Made by a program: the position numbers and the translations under genes. A stretch of 22,690 nt of DNA from Nitrospirota bacterium (GTDB lineage: Bacteria > Nitrospirota > JAOUDF01): positions 1 to 22,690 of the forward strand of contig JAOUDF010000016.1 in the NCBI GenBank assembly GCA_029859385.1, read 5' to 3'. The notes below the pieces were generated by a model. That model saw nothing but the letters and a program-made list of their open reading frames with translations, ran no database searches and had not been told where the DNA came from. Below, in pieces: positions 14,800-22,690 of this stretch (the first letter of the stretch is position 1; each line of letters starts with the position of its first letter).

Positions 14800-15897
14800 C
14801 TAACCTACTACGCGATTTTTCCCCTGCTTTTTCCCCTGGTAGAGGTTTCGGTCGGCCTCCTCAATAAGCTTGAGAATATCGTCCCCATTTTCAGGATAGG
14901 ATGCTACTCCCATGGTCACCGTGCACGGGTTCAGAGTTCCGGTCTTCACGTTTTTAGGGCAAACTGAACAGGCAACCTCTCTCAGCTTGTCCGCTACGCC
15001 GAGGGCAGCCTCCTTACCTGTCTCGGGAAGAAGGACTATGAACTCTTCGCCGCCGAACCGCGCCAAAATATCACCCTTTCGAAGACTCTTCTGCATCACG
15101 GTTGCCGTCTGCCTGAGCGCCTCATCTCCCACCAGATGCCCGTGGGTATCATTAAAGCACTTGAAGTCGTCAATATCCGCCATGATCAATGAAAGAGGCC
15201 TTTCGTAGCGGACGGAGCGATTTAACTCCCTGTCAGCGTGCTCAAAGAAATAGCGCCGGTTGTATATCCCGGTAAGCGCATCGGTTATCAGCTGGGCTCG
15301 GGTCTTTTCGTAAAGTTTGGTCCTCTCAATGGCTATGGCTACATTCTCCGCCACGGAGGCGAACAGTTGCCTGTCAAAGTCGGTAAAAGAGTTTTTTTCA
15401 GCCCGCTGGGCATTGAGCACCCCTATTACCCTGCCGTCACTCAACTTGAGCGGTACGGAGATAAAGGCGCCGACGTCGCTCTTGTACCCCTTGTAATAGA
15501 GGAAGTTGGGCTCCTTGGACACATCGGGGACGATCATAGTAGTCCCGGTGATAAAAGCACGTCCCGACACCCCTTCGCCAATAGCAAAACGTACGTTTCT
15601 GATCGCCTCTTCACTCAGGCCGTGAGATGCCGTAACCACCAGGTCCTGTGCCGTTTCATCCAGCATCAGCAGGCAGTATTCATTGATATTCAGCGAGTCT
15701 CCAAGCAGGTCCATAGCAATACCGAACAGTTCGTCGAGGCTCGTGGAAAGACTCAGGGCTTTATTTATTTCATAGAGCGTAAAAAGCTCCAGTATCTTCT
15801 CTTCAAGACGATGCCGAAGTGCATCCAGCTCCTCATGCCTCTGTTGAAATTCAACAAGCTCAGGAACAGTTTTTCGGGGCAATGACGAATCTTTCAT
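14800..15897 (-). CDS. GAF-GGDEF diguanylate cyclase
   Basis: The 365-residue cytosolic protein makes cyclic di-GMP from two GTP. An N-terminal helical segment (about 1-45, RHEELDALRHRLEEKILEL) probably forms a coiled coil. A GAF sensor domain follows (about 48-190, with FAIGEGVSGRAF and VPLKLSDGRVIGVLNAQR), then a GGDEF domain (about 200-365). The catalytic motif GGEEF is at about 282-286, and RKGD five residues before it is a complete I-site, so product inhibition is likely. The substrate region DDFKCFNDTHGHLVGDEAL is intact. There are no membrane helices or receiver domain; the GAF ligand is unknown. It lies upstream of the cytochrome operon on the same strand, but a 280-bp gap and a possible promoter of its own suggest a separate unit. 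Confidence 0.94.
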   Translation of the reverse strand: MKDSSLPRKTVPELVEFQQRHEELDALRHRLEEKILELFTLYEINKALSLSTSLDELFGIAMDLLGDSLNINEYCLLMLDETAQDLVVTASHGLSEEAIRNVRFAIGEGVSGRAFITGTTMIVPDVSKEPNFLYYKGYKSDVGAFISVPLKLSDGRVIGVLNAQRAEKNSFTDFDRQLFASVAENVAIAIERTKLYEKTRAQLITDALTGIYNRRYFFEHADRELNRSVRYERPLSLIMADIDDFKCFNDTHGHLVGDEALRQTATVMQKSLRKGDILARFGGEEFIVLLPETGKEAALGVADKLREVACSVCPKNVKTGTLNPCTVTMGVASYPENGDDILKLIEEADRNLYQGKKQGKNRVVG

Positions 15898-15991
15898 GAT
15901 GCACCAGCCTTTCCGTTTCTTACAGCATACGCCTTAAGGTACTAATCTCAATCCTGTCATCAAACGGCGCAATTATTCCATAAATAAAATC

Positions 15992-16020
15992 ATTTTAACA
16001 TCTGTTTTTTCGAGTAACAA
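15992..16020 (-). promoter_or_regulatory. Candidate sigma-70 promoter for the diguanylate cyclase gene
   Basis: On the minus strand TTGTTA (16015-16020) and TAAAAT (15992-15997) are spaced by exactly 17 nt, matching the consensus at 4 and 5 of 6 positions. The site lies in an AT-rich gap 95 nt before the start codon. Such AT-rich stretches give chance matches, so this is tentative. Confidence 0.4.
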
Positions 16021-16076
16021 TATTGAAATCAACAGGATGGGGCCGGGAATAGTGCGGGAGGGGTGAATGAGATGCT

Positions 16077-16838
16077 TTATTTAAGAGCTGGGGCGGGCTC
16101 TTCTTTCCGATATACTCCTATTATTTCTTCAATTGCAGGGATATCAGCACCGTGTACGAACCTATCGTTGACAAAGAAGGCCGGGGTACCTTTGATTCCC
16201 GTACGTCCTGTAATTTCCTCATGAATGGGAAACATCCCTTTGTCATCTCCCTCCGGCGGTGCGGCGCTGTCGAATTTTCCTGAAAAAACCTCTTCCAAAG
16301 CCTTTTCCCTGTCAACGGAAGCCAGGATGTATCGTGACTTGGCCTCCGCATCGGGGTGGAGCTCTGGAATAGGCATCAGAAATATGTACCGGGTAATGTC
16401 GCTCCGGGTCTTCCAGTATTCGTGCATCTTCCGGCAGTAAGGGCAATCAGGGTCGGTAAGTTCGATGACAACATTCTTCCCGTTTCCAACCTTCACCGCC
16501 TTGTCGAGGGCGGCGGAGAGTAGAGCGTAGTTTGCCTGAGCCTTCGCGGTAGTCAGCCTCTCGACAGTCTTTGCAGTAAGGTTTTCGCCTTCCTTGCTCC
16601 AGATGGCGCCGGTAATCACATGGCCGCTGGCGGGGGCAAAATAGAATATCTTATCTCCCGAAACTATCTCATATATCCCACTGACCGGTGTTATTGCCAC
16701 GGAATCGACGGGCATGCCAGGAAAGGTTGTCTCGAACTCAGCCTTTACCGAGGCCTCGATGGATACAGCTTTTTCCTCTGCGGCCCAGCTGTTCACCATG
16801 CTGAACAGCAGGAGAAATACAGTCAGTGTCTTTTTCAT
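16077..16838 (-). CDS. Periplasmic DsbC/DsbG-like thiol:disulfide isomerase
   Basis: The 253-residue protein has a signal peptide (MKKTLTVFLLLFSMVNSWA). An N-terminal part (about 24-105) resembles the DsbC dimerisation domain (FPGMPVDSVAITPVSGIYEI), and a thioredoxin-fold domain follows. The active site is C132-P-Y-C135 in DPDCPYCRKMHEYW, and the cis-proline is near 216 in KGTPAFFVND. DsbC/DsbG proteins isomerise or reduce wrong disulfides in the periplasm and are kept reduced by a DsbD-like protein, which is not in this window. A GAGAGA sequence precedes the ATG. It begins 45 nt after dnaJ on the same strand with no terminator between, so it may be the last gene of the heat-shock operon. Whether it acts on CxxCH cysteines of cytochromes is inference. 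Confidence 0.88.
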   Translation of the reverse strand: MKKTLTVFLLLFSMVNSWAAEEKAVSIEASVKAEFETTFPGMPVDSVAITPVSGIYEIVSGDKIFYFAPASGHVITGAIWSKEGENLTAKTVERLTTAKAQANYALLSAALDKAVKVGNGKNVVIELTDPDCPYCRKMHEYWKTRSDITRYIFLMPIPELHPDAEAKSRYILASVDREKALEEVFSGKFDSAAPPEGDDKGMFPIHEEITGRTGIKGTPAFFVNDRFVHGADIPAIEEIIGVYRKEEPAPALK

Positions 16839-16883
16839 TGGATATCTCTCTGAAAAATCGGATTAAACGTCGGCAATCAGGCT

Positions 16884-18014
16884 CTATACAAACAGTCCTT
16901 TGACCTTATCCAGGAAACCTTTGCTCATGGGATGGACATCCTCGCCGCTGAGCTGGGCGAACTCCTCAAGCAACTCCTTCTGGCGGGAAGAGAGATTGGT
17001 GGGCGTCTCGACCAGCACATGCACTTTCTGGTCGCCGATGCCATACCCACGCACATTGGCGACACCTTTGCCTTTCAAGGTAAAGACGCGACTTGTTTGC
17101 GTTCCCTCGGGAATGCGCACGGCAGCCTTGCCGGTCAGGGTAGGCACTTCAATCTCAGCTCCCAGCGCTGCCTGGGCAAAACTGATGGGGACTTCACAGT
17201 GGATGTCGTCCCCCTCGCGATTGAAAAAGGGGTGCTCCTGCACCGAGAGGAACAGGTAGAGATCGCCGGGAGGACCGCCATGACTACCCAGCTCCCCCTC
17301 TCCCGTCAGTTTCATGCGGGTACCGGTTTCCACGCCCGCCGGAATCTTGGCTGACAGGGTCCTCTCCTTGCGGACACGCTTCCTGCCGCGACACTCTGTG
17401 CAGGGGTCCTTGATGAACTGCCCGTCACCGCCGCACTGGCCGCAGGTCTTGCTGATGGTAAAGAAGCCCTGCTGGAACCTGACCTGGCCGGCCCCCTGGC
17501 AGGTGGGGCATACGCCGGCAGATGTTCCCGCCTTGCAGCCGGTCCCTTCGCATTTTAAGCAGGTCTCGACGCGACCGACCCGTAGTTTCTTTTCGGTACC
17601 GAAGACCGCCTCGTTGAATGATATCTCAAGGTCGTAACGGAGGTCATCACCCGCCTGGGGCCTGGGCCTGCCGCCCCGCTGTTGACGGCCGCCACCGCCG
17701 AACATCTCCCCGAAGATATCGCCAAAGATATCTCCAAAACCGCCGGAAAAACCGCCGGGGAAACCCTGGCCGCCGAATCCACCTGCCCCTTCAAGCCCTG
17801 CATGACCGAACTGGTCGTAGGTCGCTCTCTTCTGGGAGTCCATGAGGACTTCATAAGCCTCGGTAGCCTCCCGGAACTTGTCCTCAGCGGCTTTATTGCC
17901 AGGGTTCTTGTCGGGATGATACTGAAGCGCCAGCTTGCGGTAGGCCTTCTTTATCTCGGTCTCGGCCGCGTTCCGATGGACCCCTAATACCTCGTAATAG
18001 TCTCGCTTGGCCAT
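16884..18014 (-). CDS. dnaJ: Chaperone protein DnaJ (Hsp40)
   Basis: DnaJ stimulates the ATPase of DnaK and delivers unfolded clients. The 376-residue protein is a full-length type I DnaJ. It has a J domain (about 1-70) with HPD in LQYHPDKNPG, a Gly/Phe-rich linker (about 75-118, GGFGDIFGDIFGEMFGGGG), and a zinc domain with four cysteine repeats (CLKCEGTG, CPTCQGAG, CGQCGGDG, CTECRGRK). Two beta-barrel substrate-binding domains end near 350. The last cysteine repeat has K where CxxCxGxG would have G, which should not affect zinc binding. The gene starts 6 nt after the dnaK stop. Confidence 0.98.
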   Translation of the reverse strand: MAKRDYYEVLGVHRNAAETEIKKAYRKLALQYHPDKNPGNKAAEDKFREATEAYEVLMDSQKRATYDQFGHAGLEGAGGFGGQGFPGGFSGGFGDIFGDIFGEMFGGGGRQQRGGRPRPQAGDDLRYDLEISFNEAVFGTEKKLRVGRVETCLKCEGTGCKAGTSAGVCPTCQGAGQVRFQQGFFTISKTCGQCGGDGQFIKDPCTECRGRKRVRKERTLSAKIPAGVETGTRMKLTGEGELGSHGGPPGDLYLFLSVQEHPFFNREGDDIHCEVPISFAQAALGAEIEVPTLTGKAAVRIPEGTQTSRVFTLKGKGVANVRGYGIGDQKVHVLVETPTNLSSRQKELLEEFAQLSGEDVHPMSKGFLDKVKGLFV

Positions 18015-18020
18015 CGGCGC

Positions 18021-19934
18021 CTATTTCTTTTCCTTGTCGACTTCTTCGAATTCGGCATCCACCACATTTTCATCGGCGGGCTTGTGCGCCTCTTCATGCC
18101 CTGCGCCCGGCTGGCCGCCCTGCTGGGCTCCTGACTGCTTGTACATCTCCTCCGCCAGTTTGTGTGAGGCCTTGGCAAGCTCGTTAATGGCATTGCGGAT
18201 AGCGTCAATATCACCGGCCGCCAAGGCAGTGCGCGTCGATTCTACAGCCGCCTTGATGGAGGTTTTTTCGTCTTCCGAAACCTTGTTGCCGTATTCCGTC
18301 AACGACTTCTCCACCGAGTAGATCAGGGTATCGGCCTCGTTGCGTACCTCGGCAAGTTCTTTCCGTTTCTTGTCGTCGGCGGCGTGGGATTCAGCGTCCC
18401 TGACCATCTTCTTGATCTCTTCATCCGAAAGGCCGGAAGAGGCGGTAATGCGGATCGACTGCTCCTTGCCGGTACCAAGGTCCTTGGCATGCACATGCAC
18501 AATACCGTTGGCATCGATGTCGAAGGTGACTTCGACCTGAGGCACGCCCCGGGGTGCCGGAGGGATGCCTACCAGCTCGAACTGGCCAAGGAGCTTGTTG
18601 TCGGCTGCCATTTCGCGCTCACCCTGGCAGACCTTGATGGAAACGGCCGGCTGGTTGTCGGATGCGGTAGAGAAAACCTGGCTCTTCTTGGTCGGGATGG
18701 TAGTGTTACGCTCGATCAGCTTGGTAAACACGCCGCCCAGGGTCTCGATGCCCAGGGAAAGCGGGGTTACGTCGAGGAGCAGTACGTCCTTGACGTCGCC
18801 TTTGAGCACGCCGCCCTGGATGCCGGCGCCGATGGCAACCACCTCGTCGGGGTTGACACCCTTGTGCGGGTCCTTGCCGAAGAATTGCTTTACCACCTGC
18901 TGCACCTTGGGCATACGGGTCATGCCGCCCACAAGGATGACCTCGTTCACCTTGTCCGCCGACAGACCGGCGTCGGCCAGCGCCTTGCGGCAGGGCTCAA
19001 TGGTGCGCTGCACCAGGTCGTCCACCAGCTGCTCAAACTTGGCCCGGCTGAGCTTTATGGTCAGATGCTTGGGACCCGTGGCATCAGCAGTGATAAAGGG
19101 GAGGTTGATCTCCGTCTCCATGGAGGACGACAGCTCGATCTTTGCCTTCTCGGCGGCCTCTTTCAGACGCTGAAGCGCCATCTTGTCGTTACGGAGGTCT
19201 ATCCCCTGGTCCTTCTTGAATTCGTCGGCCAGCCAGTGAATGACTCGCTCGTCAAAGTCGTCGCCGCCGAGATAGGTGTCGCCGTTGGTCGACTTGACTT
19301 CGAAAACCCCTTCGCCAAGCTCAAGGATGGAGATGTCGAAAGTACCGCCGCCAAGGTCGTAAACCGCAATGACTTCATCCTTCTTCTTGTCGAGGCCATA
19401 GGCAAGGGCCGCTGCTGTAGGCTCGTTGATGATGCGCAGCACGTTGAGTCCTGCTATGGTTCCGGCGTCCTTGGTCGCCTGACGCTGGGAATCGTTGAAA
19501 TATGCAGGGACGGTGATGACCGCTTCCGTTACCTTCTCGCCAAGGTAGTCTTCCGCCGTCTGTTTCATCTTCTGCAGGATCATGGCGGACACCTCGGCCG
19601 GGGAGTAGGCCTTCCCCCTGATCTCTACACTGGCATCGCCGTTGGAGGCAGGCACCAGCTTGTAGGGAAGGTGCCTCTTGGCTTCGTTCACCTCGTCGCT
19701 GTTATCTTTTCTCCCGATGAGACGCTTGATGGAGAAGATAGTATTATCGGGATTGGTGATAGACTGCCTCTTGGCGATCTGCCCCACCAACCTTTCGCCG
19801 CTTTCAGTAATGGCCACGACCGACGGGGTGGTCCTCCCCCCTTCGGCGTTGGCGATAACCACCGGCTCACCGCCTTCCATAATCGAGACACATGAGTTGG
19901 TTGTGCCAAGATCTATACCGATTACCTTACCCAT
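18021..19934 (-). CDS. dnaK: Chaperone protein DnaK (Hsp70)
   Basis: DnaK is the cytosolic ATP-dependent Hsp70 that works with DnaJ and GrpE. The 637 residues are the usual length. The nucleotide-binding domain begins VIGIDLGTTNSCVSIMEGG and contains VYDLGGGTFDISILE and VGGMTRMPKVQ. The linker DVLLLDVTPLSLGIE and the substrate domain (GVFTKLIERNTTIPTKKSQ) follow. The C-terminal tail is Gln/Gly-rich and carries VVDAEFEEVDKEKK. AGGAGG lies at a good distance before the ATG. It starts 15 nt after the grpE stop. Confidence 0.99.
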   Translation of the reverse strand: MGKVIGIDLGTTNSCVSIMEGGEPVVIANAEGGRTTPSVVAITESGERLVGQIAKRQSITNPDNTIFSIKRLIGRKDNSDEVNEAKRHLPYKLVPASNGDASVEIRGKAYSPAEVSAMILQKMKQTAEDYLGEKVTEAVITVPAYFNDSQRQATKDAGTIAGLNVLRIINEPTAAALAYGLDKKKDEVIAVYDLGGGTFDISILELGEGVFEVKSTNGDTYLGGDDFDERVIHWLADEFKKDQGIDLRNDKMALQRLKEAAEKAKIELSSSMETEINLPFITADATGPKHLTIKLSRAKFEQLVDDLVQRTIEPCRKALADAGLSADKVNEVILVGGMTRMPKVQQVVKQFFGKDPHKGVNPDEVVAIGAGIQGGVLKGDVKDVLLLDVTPLSLGIETLGGVFTKLIERNTTIPTKKSQVFSTASDNQPAVSIKVCQGEREMAADNKLLGQFELVGIPPAPRGVPQVEVTFDIDANGIVHVHAKDLGTGKEQSIRITASSGLSDEEIKKMVRDAESHAADDKKRKELAEVRNEADTLIYSVEKSLTEYGNKVSEDEKTSIKAAVESTRTALAAGDIDAIRNAINELAKASHKLAEEMYKQSGAQQGGQPGAGHEEAHKPADENVVDAEFEEVDKEKK

Positions 19935-19949
19935 AGAGAAATTCCTCCT

Positions 19950-20558
19950 TTATGCATTGCCTGAAATTGTTTCTGAATTGCCACTTGATTCAACACGTTT
20001 CGCCACACTGACCATCGCGGGGCGCAGTACCCGGTCGGCCAGATAGTAACCTTTCTGGAATTCCTGGATGATCACGTTGTTCTCATGTTCCGACGACTCG
20101 ACATGGGCCACTGCCTCGTGGCACGAAGGGTCGAAGGGGACGCCGACACTGGCCATCTCCCGCGCACCCACCTTTTCCAACACCCCCTTGAACTGCTTGA
20201 GGGTCATCTCTACGCCCGCGAGGAGGCCCGAAGCATTTCCTTCATCGCCGGGGCTTGAGGAGGCATGGGCGATAGCACGCTCCAGGTTGTCGATCACCGG
20301 AAGGAGGTCTTTTATAAAACCCTCCAGGGCATATTTTCTCGCCTCTTCCCGCTCCCGTGTCATCCGCTTGCGATAGTTATCAAAATCGGCGGACAATCGC
20401 ACGTAACGTTCCTGTAGCTCCCGGACCGCGGCACTTTCATCCCCAGCGGAAGCCGTTGAGGCAGCTTCCTCGCTGTCTTCGAACAGCAGGATATCCTGGC
20501 CATCCTTTTCTTCAGTTTCAGGGGATGGCTCAGACCCCTCTACGTCACGTTCAACCAT
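19950..20558 (-). CDS. grpE: Nucleotide exchange factor GrpE
   Basis: GrpE exchanges ADP for ATP on DnaK. The start is set at ATG 20558 (202 residues) because GGAGGG lies 6 nt upstream. An in-frame GTG at 20576 would place that ribosome binding site inside the gene. An acidic N-terminal tail (about 1-55) precedes a long coiled-coil helix (LQERYVRLSADFDNYRKRM). The C-terminal beta domain contains FDPSCHEAVAHV and GYYLADRVLRPAMVSVAK, the GrpE signature. It lies 35 nt after hrcA and 15 nt before dnaK, in the standard operon order. Confidence 0.97.
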   Translation of the reverse strand: MVERDVEGSEPSPETEEKDGQDILLFEDSEEAASTASAGDESAAVRELQERYVRLSADFDNYRKRMTREREEARKYALEGFIKDLLPVIDNLERAIAHASSSPGDEGNASGLLAGVEMTLKQFKGVLEKVGAREMASVGVPFDPSCHEAVAHVESSEHENNVIIQEFQKGYYLADRVLRPAMVSVAKRVESSGNSETISGNA

Positions 20559-20593
20559 TATCGTCCCTCCATCCACACGGTTCAGGCTACCGT

Positions 20594-21649
20594 CTATCGT
20601 ACCGGGATGCTCTCCGAGCGCTCCATTACCCTGCTCAGGAGTTTTGCCGTACAGTTCACCACAGGGATAACCCGATTATAATCCATCCGTGTCGGCCCGA
20701 TTACACCCAGCGCACCGACAATACGGCCGTGACTTCCGTAGCTGGCGGTCACGACGCTGCAATCCTGCATTTCAAAATACGGGTTTTCGGTACCGATGAA
20801 TATCTGTACCCCTCCCGCTTCGAGGCTGCTGTCGAGCAGCTTGATCAGATGATATTTTTCCTCGAAGGCATGGTAGAGGGTCTTCAGTTTTTCAATATTG
20901 TTGGCATATTCAGGGTACGCCATCATCTCGGAAAGCCCTCCGAGAAAGAGGCTGTCTCCCCTCTCGGCAACAGGACGGTCGTTATCCTGACTGAAAACCT
21001 TTTCGAGCATGCTGGCATAGTCCTTCCGGGTACCCTGCATCTCTTCCACCAGCCTCTTCCGCAGTTCACCCAGGTTCATCTCCTCGAGTTGCCCGTTAAG
21101 ACGCGATGCCAGCTGGTCGAGGTCACTCTGACTGAGGTCTCTTTCCACATCGATGAATTTATTCTGGATCATTCCGTTGGCGGTAACGAGGATGACCAGG
21201 ACTCTCTTTTCGTTGAGCCGAATGAACTGCACCCGGCGGATCAAGGTCTCCGGAATCTTCGCGGCCATTACCAGTCCGGCGTAATGGGTAAGGGAGGAGA
21301 GCATCTTGGAGGTTTCGGTCAAAAGATTTTTTATATCGGCATCATGCCGCTTCAATCTTTCGCCTATCTCCCTCTCGAGCTTGTCCTGAGGTTCGGCCTC
21401 CATGAGGGTGTCAACGTAATAGCGATAGCCGAGGTCGGTAGGTATGCGGCCGGCGGAGGTGTGGGGATGGGTAAGAAGTTGCAGGTCTTCGAGGTCCGCC
21501 ATGATGTTGCGGATGGTCGCAGGGCTCAGGCCCATCCCGAATTTTTTGGTGATGGTTCTTGAGCCAACCGGCTCACCTGTTTTGATATAGCTGGAGACCA
21601 CCGCCTCCAGAACCTTCCTGCCCCGTTCCTCTAAAACATCACCCGCCAT
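20594..21649 (-). CDS. hrcA: Heat-inducible transcription repressor HrcA
   Basis: HrcA binds CIRCE operators and represses chaperone operons, and its activity depends on GroEL. The 351-residue protein has an N-terminal winged-helix domain (about 1-75; GEPVGSRTITKKFGMGLSPA and IRNIMADLEDL), the conserved HTSAGRIPTDLGYRYYV block, and a C-terminal domain with GxIGPTRMDY (VIGPTRMDYNRVIPVV). It is the first gene of the heat-shock operon and is preceded directly by its own CIRCE, so it should be autoregulated. Its ATG at 21649 has only a weak ribosome binding site (GAGACGGG). Confidence 0.98.
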   Translation of the reverse strand: MAGDVLEERGRKVLEAVVSSYIKTGEPVGSRTITKKFGMGLSPATIRNIMADLEDLQLLTHPHTSAGRIPTDLGYRYYVDTLMEAEPQDKLEREIGERLKRHDADIKNLLTETSKMLSSLTHYAGLVMAAKIPETLIRRVQFIRLNEKRVLVILVTANGMIQNKFIDVERDLSQSDLDQLASRLNGQLEEMNLGELRKRLVEEMQGTRKDYASMLEKVFSQDNDRPVAERGDSLFLGGLSEMMAYPEYANNIEKLKTLYHAFEEKYHLIKLLDSSLEAGGVQIFIGTENPYFEMQDCSVVTASYGSHGRIVGALGVIGPTRMDYNRVIPVVNCTAKLLSRVMERSESIPVR

Positions 21650-21669
21650 GTACCCGTCTCAAAAAAATG

Positions 21670-21696
21670 TTAGCACTCTCAACTACTGAGTGCTAA
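21670..21696 (-). promoter_or_regulatory. CIRCE operator (HrcA binding site)
   Basis: A perfect inverted repeat, TTAGCACTC - 9 nt - GAGTGCTAA, matches the CIRCE consensus exactly. It overlaps the expected transcription start of the promoter just upstream and lies 20 nt before the hrcA start codon. HrcA bound here should block initiation of hrcA-grpE-dnaK-dnaJ. Confidence 0.98.
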
Positions 21697-21697
21697 C

Positions 21698-21727
21698 ATC
21701 ATAACAATTCAAAAATCCTGGTGTCAA
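21698..21727 (-). promoter_or_regulatory. Sigma-70 type promoter of the heat-shock operon
   Basis: On the minus strand TTGACA (21722-21727, 6 of 6) is followed after 18 nt by TATGAT (21698-21703, 5 of 6). The start of transcription would fall near 21691, inside the CIRCE, as expected for HrcA repression. The -35 box lies only 14 nt past the usp stop codon, with no terminator between. Confidence 0.82.
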
Positions 21728-21741
21728 GGGCTATTCTGCCA

Positions 21742-22188
21742 TCAGGTATTGGACGGCGAAATCCTCACGGTGAGCACCGGACAGGGCGCCTGGCGCACCA
21801 CTTTCTCAGCTGTACTCCCGAAGAGGAGATGATCGACGCCACTCCTTCCATGGGTACCGATGACGATGAGGTCCACTCCCCTTTCCTGGGCAGTCCGAAG
21901 AATTTCCGCCGCAGGATAGCCGCGCGAAATCACCTTCTCAACATCAGGCAGATCGGTTTCGCTCATAAGCCGGTCCATCTCACCGGTAGCACCTTCTTCT
22001 ATACTCATATAAAGGCTTTCCATGGGAATGACGCCCTCATACCATCCCGGCGTTACCGTCAGCTCCTGAATGACATGAAGGATACAGAGACCGGCCTTAT
22101 AGTCTTTGGCCAATGAAATAGCGTAGTCCATGGCAGGCCTGGCTCCCTCGGAAAAGTCCGTTGGTACGAGAATCTTCTTTATCTTCAT
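21742..22188 (-). CDS. Universal stress protein, UspA family
   Basis: This is a 148-residue single-domain Usp of the ATP-binding type. It begins with KKILVPTDFSEGARPAMDYA, the usual first strand and Asp. It carries the complete G-2x-G-9x-G-S nucleotide-binding motif in GTHGRSGVDHLLFGS, followed by APCPVLTVR at the C terminus. The cellular role of such proteins is stress survival, but the exact function here is unknown. The start overlaps the coaX stop in ATGA, and a perfect GGAGGTGA ribosome binding site lies 5 nt upstream within coaX, so the two are co-transcribed. The hrcA promoter follows directly downstream. Confidence 0.93.
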   Translation of the reverse strand: MKIKKILVPTDFSEGARPAMDYAISLAKDYKAGLCILHVIQELTVTPGWYEGVIPMESLYMSIEEGATGEMDRLMSETDLPDVEKVISRGYPAAEILRTAQERGVDLIVIGTHGRSGVDHLLFGSTAEKVVRQAPCPVLTVRISPSNT

Positions 22189-22690
22189 GCCGTCACCTCC
22201 TTGTTTGACGAAGCCGTTTCACAGCCGCGACCATCATGATGAGCCATCTCTCGCTCCAATATTATCCGCAAACCATCGAGGGTAAGGTGAGGGTCCATCT
22301 TGTCGATGACGCGGCATTCCCCCTCTATCGTCCCCGCCATTCCTCCGGTGGCCACTACTGTAGCATCCTCCCCCATCTCTTCTTTCATGCGTGCGACCAT
22401 CCTCTCGACAAGTCCGGCATACCCGTAATAGAGGGCCGAGTGAATACACTCCTCTGTCGACCGACCGATGACCCTTGCAGGCCTTTGAGGCTCCACCAGC
22501 GGCAGCCGTGCGGTCCTCTCGGCGAGAGAAACCGCCGACATCCCCAGTCCGGGGAAAATCGCTCCGCCCATATATTCACCCTTACCGCTTATCGCATTGA
22601 ATGTCGTCGCCGTGCCAAAATCGACAACTATCACCGCCTTCCGATACCGGCTCCACACAGCCGCGGCATTTACCAGCCGGTCAATGCCAA
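22185..22690 (-). CDS. coaX: Type III pantothenate kinase, C-terminal two thirds (5' end outside window)
   Basis: CoaX phosphorylates pantothenate with ATP, the first step of coenzyme A synthesis. It belongs to the ASKHA (acetate/sugar kinase-Hsc70-actin) fold and needs a monovalent cation. The frame is open to the window edge; upstream of an internal GTG at 22658 it still reads GIDRLVNAAAVWSRYRK, which is conserved CoaX sequence, so the GTG is not the start. Visible motifs are VVDFGTATTFNAI, GGAIFPGLGMSA, STEECIHSALYYGYAG and VVATGGMAG. The gene sits upstream of usp and the hrcA operon. Confidence 0.95.
   Translation of the reverse strand, partial: GIDRLVNAAAVWSRYRKAVIVVDFGTATTFNAISGKGEYMGGAIFPGLGMSAVSLAERTARLPLVEPQRPARVIGRSTEECIHSALYYGYAGLVERMVARMKEEMGEDATVVATGGMAGTIEGECRVIDKMDPHLTLDGLRIILEREMAHHDGRGCETASSNKEVTA

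Noticed and set aside
15951..16038. Inverted repeat ATCCTGT / ACAGGAT flanking the AT-rich gap upstream of the diguanylate cyclase
   Set aside because: It is only 7 bp with arms about 75 nt apart, which is easily expected by chance.
22185..22658. Internal GTG at 22658 as the coaX start
   Set aside because: The conserved CoaX sequence continues in frame upstream of it to the end of the window.

Overview
The window looks like chromosomal DNA from a Geobacter-like member of the Desulfuromonadota (Geobacteraceae or a close relative). The grounds are a G+C-rich genome, long multiheme c-type cytochromes carrying many CxxCH motifs next to NHL-repeat proteins, and protein sequences in the his and dnaK loci that fit this group. 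The species cannot be named from sequence alone.

Layout. (1) Positions 1-4482, plus strand: the distal part of a histidine operon, hisD (3' end only), a small AT-rich membrane-protein ORF, hisC, hisB, hisH, hisA and hisF. From hisB on the genes overlap or abut, and the operon ends in a clear rho-independent terminator. A cluster of inverted heptad repeats separates hisC from hisB, and the small ORF between hisD and hisC looks like a late insertion. (2) Positions 4539-14519, minus strand: three consecutive exported-protein genes. In transcription order they are a secreted NHL-propeller/Fn3-like/PEGA/FG-GAP protein, a 5-heme cytochrome, and a 1956-residue protein that joins a parallel beta-helix and Fn3-like domains to a 14-heme domain. 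They share a strand, have short gaps (50 and 15 nt), and end at one strong terminator that converges on the his operon. This is the most interesting part of the window: a candidate extracellular electron-transfer module. The 5-heme protein resembles, in the order and spacing of its motifs, the OmcS/OmcE filament-forming cytochromes (inference from remembered sequences). (3) Positions 14800-16020, minus strand: a cytosolic GAF-GGDEF diguanylate cyclase with a plausible promoter of its own. (4) Positions 16077-21727, minus strand: a HrcA/CIRCE heat-shock operon, hrcA-grpE-dnaK-dnaJ, followed 45 nt later by a periplasmic DsbC/DsbG-like thiol isomerase gene. (5) Positions 21742-22690, minus strand: a universal stress protein gene overlapping the 3' part of a type III pantothenate kinase gene (coaX), which runs off the window.

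How the parts may work together. The his genes are ordinary biosynthesis. The secreted cytochrome and propeller genes could build a surface or extracellular structure that carries electrons. No outer-membrane porin of a porin-cytochrome conduit is encoded here, so electrons would have to reach these proteins through a conduit encoded elsewhere. The diguanylate cyclase and the Dsb-like isomerase are placed where they could influence surface structure and cysteine handling, but that link is only positional. No tRNA, rRNA, IS element or CRISPR array was seen.
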